A DNA stretch of 20,086 nt from JANXXV01 sp038230275 (lineage in GTDB: Bacteria > Acidobacteriota > Terriglobia > Bryobacterales > Bryobacteraceae). The notes under the pieces are model-generated. The model was not told the origin of the DNA, did not search any database, and saw only the letters and a list, made by a program, of their open reading frames with translations. Every line of letters starts with the position of its first letter. Within the stretch, counting starts at the first letter, position 1. Positions 7,125 through 15,171 of this stretch are shown here, piece after piece. The stretch covers positions 1 through 20,086 of the forward strand of contig JBBRNO010000127.1 in the NCBI GenBank assembly GCA_038230275.1. Direction: 5' to 3'. A program made the position numbers and the translations under genes.

Positions 7125-9403
7125 TTCGAGTGCTACGAGTGACGCGAAAGATCCTGATCGTATTCGGAGCAATCGTTTTCCTGGCGGCCGGTTGGGCCTG
7201 TGCGCCGGATTTTGCGGTGGCGGTTTTCAGCTACAAGCGCCACCCGGATCTGCCGCGCAGCAAATTCCTGGACGGCCAACTGGGTGTTCTGCGGCCAACC
7301 TATGCGCGGTCGTACTTAGTGATTGCCTACCGCCACTTGACCGGAATCGGCCTGAGCCGCGGCGAGAAAGAGCAGGCGCGGGACTATTACAAAGACCGCG
7401 CCACCGGATGGTGGGATCGGAACGACGTCGATTGGCAAGCGCGCTACCGCCTGGCCCGCGGCCGCGTGCCTTTGCCTGCGCCCGCCACCCGCAATCCGGT
7501 CACCCGCGGAGAGCTCGCCTATAAAGAGAACACCAATTCCTTCGCCCTTAATTGTGTCGACGACGCTTATCGAACAGCGCTTCATACGCTGGAATCACGC
7601 ATCGGGAAATTTGGACCGAAGAGCGCGGCGGTTCGCGAATGGTCCTCGGCGCAAGACCAGGTCTTCCACAATTGCGACACCCGTCCCGCCGTCTTCCCGC
7701 CGCCCGCCGCCCGGGACCTGCCGCCAATCATCCGGGCCGATCGCGAATATCAGATCGCCGCCGCACACTTCTACGCGGGATCTTATGAACAGGCCCGCGG
7801 CCGGTTCGCCGCCATCGGCAACGATCCAGCCTCTCCGTGGCAGCCCATTTCGCGTTATCTGGTGCTGCGGACGCTGGGGCGAATGAGGTCCGGCGCCTCC
7901 ACCGCTTCCCTTAAACCAGTAGCTGCCGCGATTCTGGCCGATCCCAAATTGCTGCCAATTCATGGCATGACGGCCGCCCTGTTGCATCGCTTTGAAATTC
8001 ACGATGGCGATCCGGTCTACCTTCATGAGTTAGCGAAGACAGTAAGCTCACGGGGACAGGAAAACGGGCTGCGGGAAGAGCTTTGGAATTTCGGCACGGT
8101 GTACGACGCGCAGATCGGCGATGGCGATCCCAACGCGGTCTTTCCGCCTGATAAGCCCACGAAGCCTGATCTCAAAGCCTTCCGGGAAGACGATCTGACG
8201 CTCTGGATTTTCCTGTTTCAGTCGCGAGATCCCGCGTCGGCTAAACTCTGTTTCACCCGCTGGCAGCAAACCCATTCCCTGCCATGGCTGGTTGCCGCGC
8301 TGACCCACGCCTCCTATGCGGACGCCGAGCGCATTGGCCTACTGGAAGCCGCGCGGGCCGTTCCGCCGGAATCTCCGGCCTACGTCACCGTTGCTTATCA
8401 CTACTTCCGCCTGCTGCTGGAACATGGCGACAACGAACCCGCGCGGGCCGGCCTGGACGCAGTGATGAATCGCGGCGGCGTGGCTTCACAGAAGTCGGTA
8501 GTGAACTTATTTCGCGGGTTGCGGCTGATGGCCGCGCCGAATATTGACGAGTTCCTAAAGCTAGCGCCAAGGCAGCCAACCTTAATCACAGACCAGATGA
8601 ACATTGGAGAAGAACCGGAGATAAAAGGCGGCGGATGGGCCCAGAAACAATTCCCATCGTCACTGTTCCGCTTTGCTCCGGACTCCACCGGCATACTGAA
8701 TCGGCGCGTGCCTCTGAAGATTCTGCGTGAAGCCGCTACGAACAACGCGTTGCCTGCCCATCTTCATCGGGAACTGCTGCTGACGGCCTTTGCGCGCGCA
8801 GTAATTCTGAAGGAAGATGCCGCCGATCTGGCGCGCAGTTTAAGCACCGCCGCTCCCGAGATCGAAAATTTCGCCGCCACCTATCAAAAGGAAAGCACCG
8901 CGGAAGGCCGCCGCTTTGCCGGTGTTTTCTTTCTGCTGCATCAACCCGATGTGCGGCCGTTTCTGGTGTCTGGAATCTCACGGCAATCCCCTAACGGCCG
9001 TCTCGATAGCTTCCGCGATAACTGGTGGTGTCCGCTTGCGGTTACTGACGATTGGAATTCGAAAGTGTCAGATCGCTGGGTGGGCCGCCAAGCGGAATGG
9101 CAGAAGCCGGCTCAATCCGACGCATTTCTCAGCAAGAGCGAAGTAGCGGCGGCAGATCAGGAATTCGCCGAAATGTCTCGTGCTGGAAGCGGCCCTACCT
9201 TCCTGGGATCGGTCGTGCTCTCCTACGCGAAGGCCCACCGCGAGGACCCGCGTGTTCCCGAAGCGCTTCACCTGGTAGTCCGGGCCGTCCGCTATGGCTG
9301 TACCGATTCACAATCGTCAAATATTGCGCGCGATGCGTTCCGGTTCCTGCATCTCAACTTCCCCAATAGCATCTGGACGAAACGGACGCCCATCTGGGGT
9401 TAA
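7121..9403 (+). CDS. Large exported or lipid-anchored tetratricopeptide-like protein, unknown function
   Basis: 760 residues. An N-terminal hydrophobic signal (about 9-27, RKILIVFGAIVFLAAGWAC) ends at a cysteine followed by APDF. The cysteine could be a lipobox residue, but tryptophan at -2 is unusual, so lipidation is uncertain. The body is helical with repeat-like stretches, for example AAHFYAGSYEQARGRFAAIG near residues 210-230, and ends in AFRFLHLNFPNSIWTKRTP, a tail like those of repeat proteins that sort by Trp/Tyr helices. I do not recognise an enzyme motif. It is translationally coupled to the DUF3142 gene (ATGA). From general knowledge, DUF3142 genes are often next to a large protein with a Cys-x-Pro-x-Phe start; I cannot verify this here. 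Confidence 0.72.
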   Translation: MIRVLRVTRKILIVFGAIVFLAAGWACAPDFAVAVFSYKRHPDLPRSKFLDGQLGVLRPTYARSYLVIAYRHLTGIGLSRGEKEQARDYYKDRATGWWDRNDVDWQARYRLARGRVPLPAPATRNPVTRGELAYKENTNSFALNCVDDAYRTALHTLESRIGKFGPKSAAVREWSSAQDQVFHNCDTRPAVFPPPAARDLPPIIRADREYQIAAAHFYAGSYEQARGRFAAIGNDPASPWQPISRYLVLRTLGRMRSGASTASLKPVAAAILADPKLLPIHGMTAALLHRFEIHDGDPVYLHELAKTVSSRGQENGLREELWNFGTVYDAQIGDGDPNAVFPPDKPTKPDLKAFREDDLTLWIFLFQSRDPASAKLCFTRWQQTHSLPWLVAALTHASYADAERIGLLEAARAVPPESPAYVTVAYHYFRLLLEHGDNEPARAGLDAVMNRGGVASQKSVVNLFRGLRLMAAPNIDEFLKLAPRQPTLITDQMNIGEEPEIKGGGWAQKQFPSSLFRFAPDSTGILNRRVPLKILREAATNNALPAHLHRELLLTAFARAVILKEDAADLARSLSTAAPEIENFAATYQKESTAEGRRFAGVFFLLHQPDVRPFLVSGISRQSPNGRLDSFRDNWWCPLAVTDDWNSKVSDRWVGRQAEWQKPAQSDAFLSKSEVAAADQEFAEMSRAGSGPTFLGSVVLSYAKAHREDPRVPEALHLVVRAVRYGCTDSQSSNIARDAFRFLHLNFPNSIWTKRTPIWG

Positions 9404-9429
9404 CCGCTCAGGCCCCAACCGCCTTTATA

Positions 9430-10512
9430 ATGAACCCAATGCCGCCCGCAAGCCGTCGCTCAATGCCAGCGGCCTTCCTGCTCATCTTGACTCTGGTTTC
9501 CGCCAGCGCTCAAACTCTGGACCAGGCCGCATCGCAGCTGGCATCCCGCGTCGCCGCCGGTTTGCCGGCGAAATCCGCGCTCGCGCTCGGCGTCGAAAAT
9601 CTCTCCTCGCTGACGCTGCCGGAAGTAATCAAAGTGCGCGATTCCTTGCAGTCGGAACTCATCCGTGCGGGCGTGCCACTGGACTCGAATTCGCTCGCCC
9701 TCCTCCAAATCACAATCTCCGAAAACGCGCGCGGTTTTCTGCTGATTGCGCGTACCCCCGCGCCGGACGGCATCAAGACGGCAATGGTTCCCTGGACCGT
9801 TCGCCCGGCGCGGAGTTCCACCAAACGCTCCATAATTTCAAAAACGCTAATCCTGGAACATCCGTCGCCCGTGCTGGACATTGCACTTACCAATAGCGGC
9901 ACGGAACTCTGGTTGCTTGAACCGGCCCACCTGGTGCATTTCACGAAGAACGCCGATGCCTGGACCGTTGACCGAACCACCGCCGTCCCACTGGCCCGGC
10001 CCCTGTCCCGCGATCCACGGGGCCGCCTTACCGCGGATCCGCGGCTGGCCGACGTTAGCTCGCCGTGGCCGCTCGACGCAACGCATTCGGTGCGCTGGGC
10101 CGCGGGCCGTAACTATTTTGCAGACGATGCCGGCGGCTTCTTTTCCATTGCCACCATCGACAATTTTGAATTCAAAGCAGGCGTGGACGGGCGTACCCGC
10201 ATGACGTCGTCCGCCGGACAACTGATCGCGAATATGGATGACTGGGGCAGCGACGTCATCGCCATGCAAGGTTCCTGTGGCCAGCCGTTCTTACTCGCTT
10301 CCGGGAAGACGGATCGTGAGGGCTTTGACCGGTTGCAGGCTTATCAGCTCGCCGATTCGCAACCCGTCCCATCGGGCGACTCGCTATTGTTTGCCGGGCG
10401 CCTCACCGCCCTTTGGCCGGCGGAGACTCTGGCACAGGTCACCGCTGTCGTTCAAAACCGCAAGACACAAAAGTATGAGGTATATCGCATTGCGATCGCT
10501 TGCGGCAATTAG
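9430..10512 (+). CDS. Exported protein of unknown function
   Basis: 360 residues. A signal peptide runs to about residue 27 (ending LLILTLVSASAQ). Residues about 28-110 form an alpha/beta segment (LASRVAAGLPAKSALALGVE, then LPEVIKVRDSLQSELIRAG) that looks like the outer-membrane-associated domain fold used to bind partner proteins. The remaining part has a beta-propeller-like feel (repeated short strands such as VLDIALTNSGTELWLLEP). No catalytic motif is evident. Alternative starts are ATG 9439 and ATG 9463; the last sits directly before the hydrophobic core. None has a clear Shine-Dalgarno, and a TATAAT string overlaps the first ATG (9426-9431). The 3' end overlaps the substrate-binding protein by 38 bases. 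Confidence 0.65.
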   Translation: MNPMPPASRRSMPAAFLLILTLVSASAQTLDQAASQLASRVAAGLPAKSALALGVENLSSLTLPEVIKVRDSLQSELIRAGVPLDSNSLALLQITISENARGFLLIARTPAPDGIKTAMVPWTVRPARSSTKRSIISKTLILEHPSPVLDIALTNSGTELWLLEPAHLVHFTKNADAWTVDRTTAVPLARPLSRDPRGRLTADPRLADVSSPWPLDATHSVRWAAGRNYFADDAGGFFSIATIDNFEFKAGVDGRTRMTSSAGQLIANMDDWGSDVIAMQGSCGQPFLLASGKTDREGFDRLQAYQLADSQPVPSGDSLLFAGRLTALWPAETLAQVTAVVQNRKTQKYEVYRIAIACGN

Positions 10513-11734
10513 TCTGGCCATCGCGTTGTTGCCCGCGGCCACACGCCCGCACTACGGCGGTACGCTCCGTGTGCAAATGCTGGAGGCCCTACCGGCGCTG
10601 GACCCCGGCGAGCCTGCCCGGGACCGCATCGCCAGTCTGATTGTGGAAACTTTGGTGGATCTGGATGACCGGGGGGCGCCCCACCCCAAGCTGGCAGTGG
10701 CGTGGCAGCATGATGCCGATGCCCGCCGCTGGTCTTTCACCCTCCGTCAACGCGTTGCTTTTCACGATGGTTCGCCACTAACCGCCGCCCTTGCCGCCAG
10801 TGTGCTCTCGGCAACCATGAGAAATATCACTGTCATCGCCTCCGGGTCTACCCTGATTTTCGAATCGCCAGTCCCTCACCCAGGGCTGCCGGAAGAACTA
10901 GCCAACCCGCGCTATGCCATCTACAAGAGGACGACGGAGATTCAGCTCATCGGCACTGGCCCATTTCGATTGAATCCAGGGCTACCGGGCGCGCCGGTGA
11001 TGTTGACCGCATTTGAAGAGCACTGGGCGGGCCGGCCCTACTTGGACGCAATTCACTTCGACACCCGGCACTCCACCGTTCCGGACATATTGGAACTGCC
11101 GGTGAATGCCAGCGCGCGCACGTTGCCCGACAAGCTACACCTGGAGATCTCTTCCGCGGCTGAATTGTTCGCGCTCATTCTTCCCGTGGGAGCGGCGCCA
11201 CCGTGGCGCGAGGCACTCACGCTCTCAATAGACCGTGCTTCCATTGTCAACGTTCTCTTCCAGAAACGAGGGGAAGCAACGGCCGCGCTGCTGCCTCAGT
11301 GGCTCAGCGGCTATGCGTTTCTGTTCCCAACCGAGATGGATCTCAACAGAGCCCGTCAACTTGCGCCAGGCCTGCGTCAGCCGCTGACTCTGGGATACCC
11401 CGCCAGCGATCCGCTGGCGCGGGGCGTGGCTGACCGCATTGCACTGAACGCCCGCGACGCGGGCTTAATCGTCCAACCCACGGCAGGATCCGCGCAAACT
11501 CGATTGGTCCGCCTGCCGATTGTGTCCGCCAACCCGGCGCGGGCACTGTCGGAAATTGCTGCCGCCCTGGGCGCCGCCGAACCAACCGGGGACCTCTACC
11601 AATCCGAGCGCGCGCTGATTGAGGCAACCCGCGTTGTGCCCATCGCGCACGTTCCGCGTCTCTACGGAATCCACACACGCGTCCGCGATTTCACTCCCTT
11701 CCGGAGCCTGGAAAACGTTTGGATCGCACCATGA
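10475..11734 (+). CDS. Periplasmic substrate-binding protein, ABC family 5 (peptide/nickel type), without permease genes
   Basis: 419 residues. The signal peptide (MRYIALRSLAAISLAIALLP) is followed by the family 5 opening RPHYGGTLRVQ (about 24-34), SLIVETLVDLDDRGAPHPKL, and the diagnostic segment WSFTLRQRVAFHDGSPLTAA (about 88-107), then IGTGPFRL near 159. These identify an oligopeptide/nickel-type solute-binding protein. Typical members are 500-600 residues, so this one is short in the C-terminal lobe. No ABC permease or ATPase gene lies in the window. The ATG at 10475 starts the signal peptide and lies 38 bases inside the preceding gene; the frame is open further upstream but only as a shadow. 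The stop overlaps the kinase ATG (ATGA at 11731). A sensor-accessory role is possible. Confidence 0.85.
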   Translation: MRYIALRSLAAISLAIALLPAATRPHYGGTLRVQMLEALPALDPGEPARDRIASLIVETLVDLDDRGAPHPKLAVAWQHDADARRWSFTLRQRVAFHDGSPLTAALAASVLSATMRNITVIASGSTLIFESPVPHPGLPEELANPRYAIYKRTTEIQLIGTGPFRLNPGLPGAPVMLTAFEEHWAGRPYLDAIHFDTRHSTVPDILELPVNASARTLPDKLHLEISSAAELFALILPVGAAPPWREALTLSIDRASIVNVLFQKRGEATAALLPQWLSGYAFLFPTEMDLNRARQLAPGLRQPLTLGYPASDPLARGVADRIALNARDAGLIVQPTAGSAQTRLVRLPIVSANPARALSEIAAALGAAEPTGDLYQSERALIEATRVVPIAHVPRLYGIHTRVRDFTPFRSLENVWIAP

Positions 11735-13449
11735 GCTTTCGCGCCAAAGTGATGCTCAGCATCACGCTCACCGTGGCCATTTCGGTTTGGGCGGTAGCCT
11801 GGGTGGTATCCGCCACCATTTCCAGAACGTTTGAAGACCGGGACCGCCAGCGCACCGCGGCTCTGATTGCCCAGTTCCGCCAGGAGTTCGCGCGCCGCGG
11901 CGCCGACGTGGCGCGGCGTATGGATTCCATAGCAAACTCGCAAGCCATCGCGCGAATCGCCGCCGAACCTTCAGACCCGGCGCAGTATGTCAATGAGGCG
12001 CAATTGCTGGCGCAGGAACAGTCGCTCGACTTCCTGGAAATCATTGCCTCCGATACCAGCATCGTTAGCTCAGCCGAGTGGCCCGCCCGCTTCGGCTACA
12101 AGCAGGGCTGGGTGGCGGCCTCATCGGACTGGAACCATCAGCCTGCCTTTTTCCGCCAACTGGAGTTGGCCGAGGGCGCCGCACTCGGTTTTCTGGTGGT
12201 GCGGACGGTCCGTGCGGGCGAGGGCGTTTTGTACATCGCCGGGGGGCAGCGTTTGGATAAGGATTTTCTGCAATCGCTGCCGCTGGCCGAGGGAATTGGC
12301 GTCTCGCTCTACCGCGCGTTTGAACCGCCTCCCTCACGGCCTGAGATCGCCGCACTCATCGCCGAACAGCGCCCTCAGCCTCGGGAGATCACCCGAATCT
12401 TCCTGGACGAAACCATCACCGCCCTTCCACTCACCGGCCACGATAACGCGTTATTGGGAGTCGTGCTAATCGCGAATTCCCGCGCCGATTTAAGAAATCT
12501 CAATTCTTATGTGAAACGCACCGCGCTGCTGGTGGGGCTGGGCGGCATTCTGGCCGGCATCCTGCTCAGCTTCTGGGCAGCCGCCCGGGTCACTCGCCCG
12601 GTTCGTGAACTGGCGGCCAGCGTTCGCGAAGTCTCCGGCGGAAAGTGGGACGCCCGCGCGCCGGTTTCGTCCAACGATGAGATCGGGCAGCTGGCGCGCG
12701 ATTTCAATCAAATGACCGAGCAGCTGGTGGATAGCCGCAACCGCATGATGCAGGCCGAACGCGTCGCTGCCTGGCGTGAACTCGCCCGGCGGCTGGCGCA
12801 CGAACTGAAGAATCCGTTGTTTCCCCTGCAGATCACCATTGAGAATCTGCAGCGTTCGCGGAAACTTCCACCAGCCGAGTTTGACGAGATTTTTGAAGAG
12901 AGCACCACCACGCTGCTGGCCGAACTGGACACCCTGAAAAGAATTGTGGGCCGCTTCAGCGATTTTGCGCGCATGCCCGCTCCACAGCCCGAGCCAGTGC
13001 AGATCAACGATCTGGCACGGCAAGCCATCGGCCTTTTTGAGGCACAGTTTCACATGCCGGGGCGTGCTGAAATTGTGCCGCACCTTCAGTTGGATTCCGT
13101 GCTTCCCAAAGTCCCGGCGGACCCGGAACAAATGCAGCGCCTGTTGCGCAATCTGATCCTGAACGCACAGGACGCCATGCCGAACGGCGGCACGCTTACA
13201 ATTCGAACCGAGACATTACCGGGCCGGATTGTGTTAGAAATATGCGATACAGGTGAAGGTTTGACAACTGAAGAGTGTGAGCGTTTGTTTACGCCCTACT
13301 ACACCACCAGGCAGCACGGCACCGGACTGGGGCTGGCCATCGTGCAGTCGGTTGTCAGCGATCACGGCGGAACCATTGGCGTTTCCAGCGCGGTGGGGAA
13401 AGGCTCGGCATTCCGAATAGAATTGCCCCGCAACGGCAGCCATGAGTAA
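11731..13449 (+). CDS. NtrY-like transmembrane sensor histidine kinase
   Basis: 572 residues from ATG 11731. TM1 is about residues 7-30, an extracytoplasmic sensor region about 31-262 of no recognised family, TM2 about 264-286, HAMP about 286-338, a dimerisation/phosphoacceptor helix with RRLAHELKNPLFPLQ (His357) and a C-terminal ATPase domain with LRNLILNAQDAMP (N box), EICDTGEGL (G1) and GTGLGLAIVQ (G2). The HELKNPL-x-PLQ variant is typical of NtrY-type kinases that pair with sigma-54 activators. An upstream TTG at 11719 is possible, but the ATGA overlap with the binding-protein stop favours 11731. The stop lies 8 bases inside the response-regulator gene, which is its likely partner. Confidence 0.92.
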   Translation: MSFRAKVMLSITLTVAISVWAVAWVVSATISRTFEDRDRQRTAALIAQFRQEFARRGADVARRMDSIANSQAIARIAAEPSDPAQYVNEAQLLAQEQSLDFLEIIASDTSIVSSAEWPARFGYKQGWVAASSDWNHQPAFFRQLELAEGAALGFLVVRTVRAGEGVLYIAGGQRLDKDFLQSLPLAEGIGVSLYRAFEPPPSRPEIAALIAEQRPQPREITRIFLDETITALPLTGHDNALLGVVLIANSRADLRNLNSYVKRTALLVGLGGILAGILLSFWAAARVTRPVRELAASVREVSGGKWDARAPVSSNDEIGQLARDFNQMTEQLVDSRNRMMQAERVAAWRELARRLAHELKNPLFPLQITIENLQRSRKLPPAEFDEIFEESTTTLLAELDTLKRIVGRFSDFARMPAPQPEPVQINDLARQAIGLFEAQFHMPGRAEIVPHLQLDSVLPKVPADPEQMQRLLRNLILNAQDAMPNGGTLTIRTETLPGRIVLEICDTGEGLTTEECERLFTPYYTTRQHGTGLGLAIVQSVVSDHGGTIGVSSAVGKGSAFRIELPRNGSHE

Positions 13450-14800
13450 GTTGCTGCTGGTGGACGACGACCCCAATACGCTGGCCTCCTTGGCTCGTGC
13501 CTTTCGTCTGGCCGGCCACGACGTTGTGATCAGCGAGAGCGCGGACCGCGCGCTGGAGCAAGTGCGTGCCCAGAAATTCGACATGATTCTGTCCGACGTG
13601 GTAATGCCCGGCAAGGACGGCATTGCTCTACTGGCGGAACTGAAGACACTGGGCGTCACCACTCCCATCGTCATGATTTCCGGCCAGGCCAACGTGGACA
13701 TGGCCGTCAGGGCGACGCGCCTGGGTGCCCTCGATTTTCTGGAGAAACCCATCTCCACCGACAAGCTGCTGATCACGGTGGAGAATGCCGTACGGCTTTC
13801 CCGGCTGGAGGAAGAGAACCGCCGTCTACGTCAGCGCGTCGGCAAGAATGAGCTGGTATGGCAATCGCTGGCTATGGAGAAGGTGATCGCGCGGCTGGAC
13901 CGTGTGGCCCACAGTGACACTCGCGTTTGCATCTTCGGCGAAACCGGCACCGGCAAGGAATTGATCGCGCGCACCCTGCATGATCGCAGTTCGCGCCGCG
14001 AGGCTCCATTCATCACTTTGAATTGCGCGGCGGTGCCTGCCGAACTGATCGAATCGGAACTGTTTGGGCATGAGAAGGGGTCCTTCACCGGCGCCACCGC
14101 GCGGCACCTCGGCAAGTTTGAACAGGCCAGCGGCGGGACGTTGTTTCTGGACGAAATCGGCGACATGCCGGTGGCAATGCAGGTGAAGCTGCTGCGCGTG
14201 CTGGAACAGAATGAAGTGGAGCGCATTGGCGGAGACCGCACCATTGCGATCAATGTGCGCGTGGTGGTGGCCACTCATCGCAATCTGGAAGAGCTGGTGA
14301 GAAAGCGCCTCTTCCGGGAGGATCTGTATCATCGCGTTTTCGTATTTCCGCTCACCCTGCCACCGTTGCGCGACAGGACCGAAGACATTCCCCTGCTGAC
14401 CGATTATTTCGCCAGCACCATTAGCCGGCAAAACGACTGGAAGCCGCAAGTGATCTCCGCCGGCGCCTACGAGGAATTGCGGCGCTACTCGTGGCCGGGC
14501 AACATTCGCGAGCTGCGAAATGTGGTGGAGCGCTTGCTTTTGCTAGCCGACGGCCAGGTGGACGTGGCCACCGTGCGCGCGGCCTTAGGATCGGAGTTCA
14601 GCGCTGGCGCACCGCTTTCGAATATCCCCGGTGCCAGGTTGTTTGAGCAAGTGGAATCCTTCGAGCGCGAAGTGATTCTGGCGGAGCTGCGGCGGCATGA
14701 TTCGCGTATGACCGATACAGCGAAGGCGTTGGGACTGGAGCGCAGCCATTTGTATAAGAAGTGCCAGCATCTAGGCATTGATCATAAGGCGAAGGGGTAG
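13442..14800 (+). CDS. Sigma-54-dependent response regulator, NtrC family
   Basis: 452 residues with a complete NtrC architecture. The receiver domain (1-115) has acidic VDDD at 7-10, phosphoacceptor Asp52 in LSDVVMPGKDG, Ser80 and Lys102. The AAA+ domain (about 135-365) has Walker A GETGTGKE (166-173), the sigma-54 contact loop GSFTGA (213-218, a common variant of GAFTGA), Walker B TLFLDEIGD (233-241), arginine-finger region FREDLYHRV (292-300) and WPGNIRELRN (351-360). The Fis-type HTH is at about 408-447 (TDTAKALGLERSHLYKK). It should activate sigma-54 promoters when phosphorylated, most likely by the overlapping kinase. A candidate target lies at the head of its own gene array (5503-5606). 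Confidence 0.95.
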   Translation: MSKLLLVDDDPNTLASLARAFRLAGHDVVISESADRALEQVRAQKFDMILSDVVMPGKDGIALLAELKTLGVTTPIVMISGQANVDMAVRATRLGALDFLEKPISTDKLLITVENAVRLSRLEEENRRLRQRVGKNELVWQSLAMEKVIARLDRVAHSDTRVCIFGETGTGKELIARTLHDRSSRREAPFITLNCAAVPAELIESELFGHEKGSFTGATARHLGKFEQASGGTLFLDEIGDMPVAMQVKLLRVLEQNEVERIGGDRTIAINVRVVVATHRNLEELVRKRLFREDLYHRVFVFPLTLPPLRDRTEDIPLLTDYFASTISRQNDWKPQVISAGAYEELRRYSWPGNIRELRNVVERLLLLADGQVDVATVRAALGSEFSAGAPLSNIPGARLFEQVESFEREVILAELRRHDSRMTDTAKALGLERSHLYKKCQHLGIDHKAKG

Positions 14801-15171
14801 CGAGAGTCACGGAAAGGAATTTGTACCTCGACGAATCCCCAGGCTTGCTGCCTGTGACTGCGGAGACACCTAACCCCGTCTCAAGAATGCCTCCTTCCTG
14901 ATTTACCTTCATTCCAGCGCAGGCATGCGGTCGGCCACAGTAGCTGAAACCGATTCAACGCATCAATCCATCCCCGTCGAAACGACTACTTTTGGATTGG
15001 TTTCGCAGTGCCAGGTATTGGGGTTCACTCCAAGATCCGTGTTCCTCTGTTGATCCAGCCCGAATCCCGTTCCCAACTTTCTTGCATCTCTATTTCCATT
15101 CCCTGCAACAAAACCGCCAAAAATTCAACCGGGTCGAAACGGGTCGCCTGCTACTTTCCAACCGAGGATAC
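14801..15171. other. Gap of about 370 bases with a possible stem-loop; no gene seen
   Basis: Bases 14805-14810 (AGTCAC) can pair with 14854-14859 (GTGACT). Within that loop, CAGGC (14840-14844) pairs with GCCTG (14850-14854) around a 5-base loop; the two stems share base 14854, so they would compete at that point. There is no T-run, so this is not a standard intrinsic terminator, although its place just after the response-regulator stop would suit transcription end or mRNA processing. The rest (14870-15171) has no protein-like frame on either strand. The upstream extension of the ATPase frame to TTG 14992 lacks a ribosome site and looks non-coding. Confidence 0.35.

Noticed and set aside
11719..11730. 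TTG start for the sensor kinase adding four residues
   Set aside because: ATG 11731 overlaps the preceding stop in ATGA, matching the coupling pattern elsewhere in the array; TTG 11719 offers no better ribosome site.
14805..14859. Intrinsic terminator after the response regulator
   Set aside because: The stems are short, share a base, and no T-run follows, so it was kept only as a possible structure.
14992..15171. N-terminal extension of the orphan ATPase from TTG 14992
   Set aside because: No ribosome site at 14992 and low protein character; ATG 15172 has GAGGA four bases upstream.
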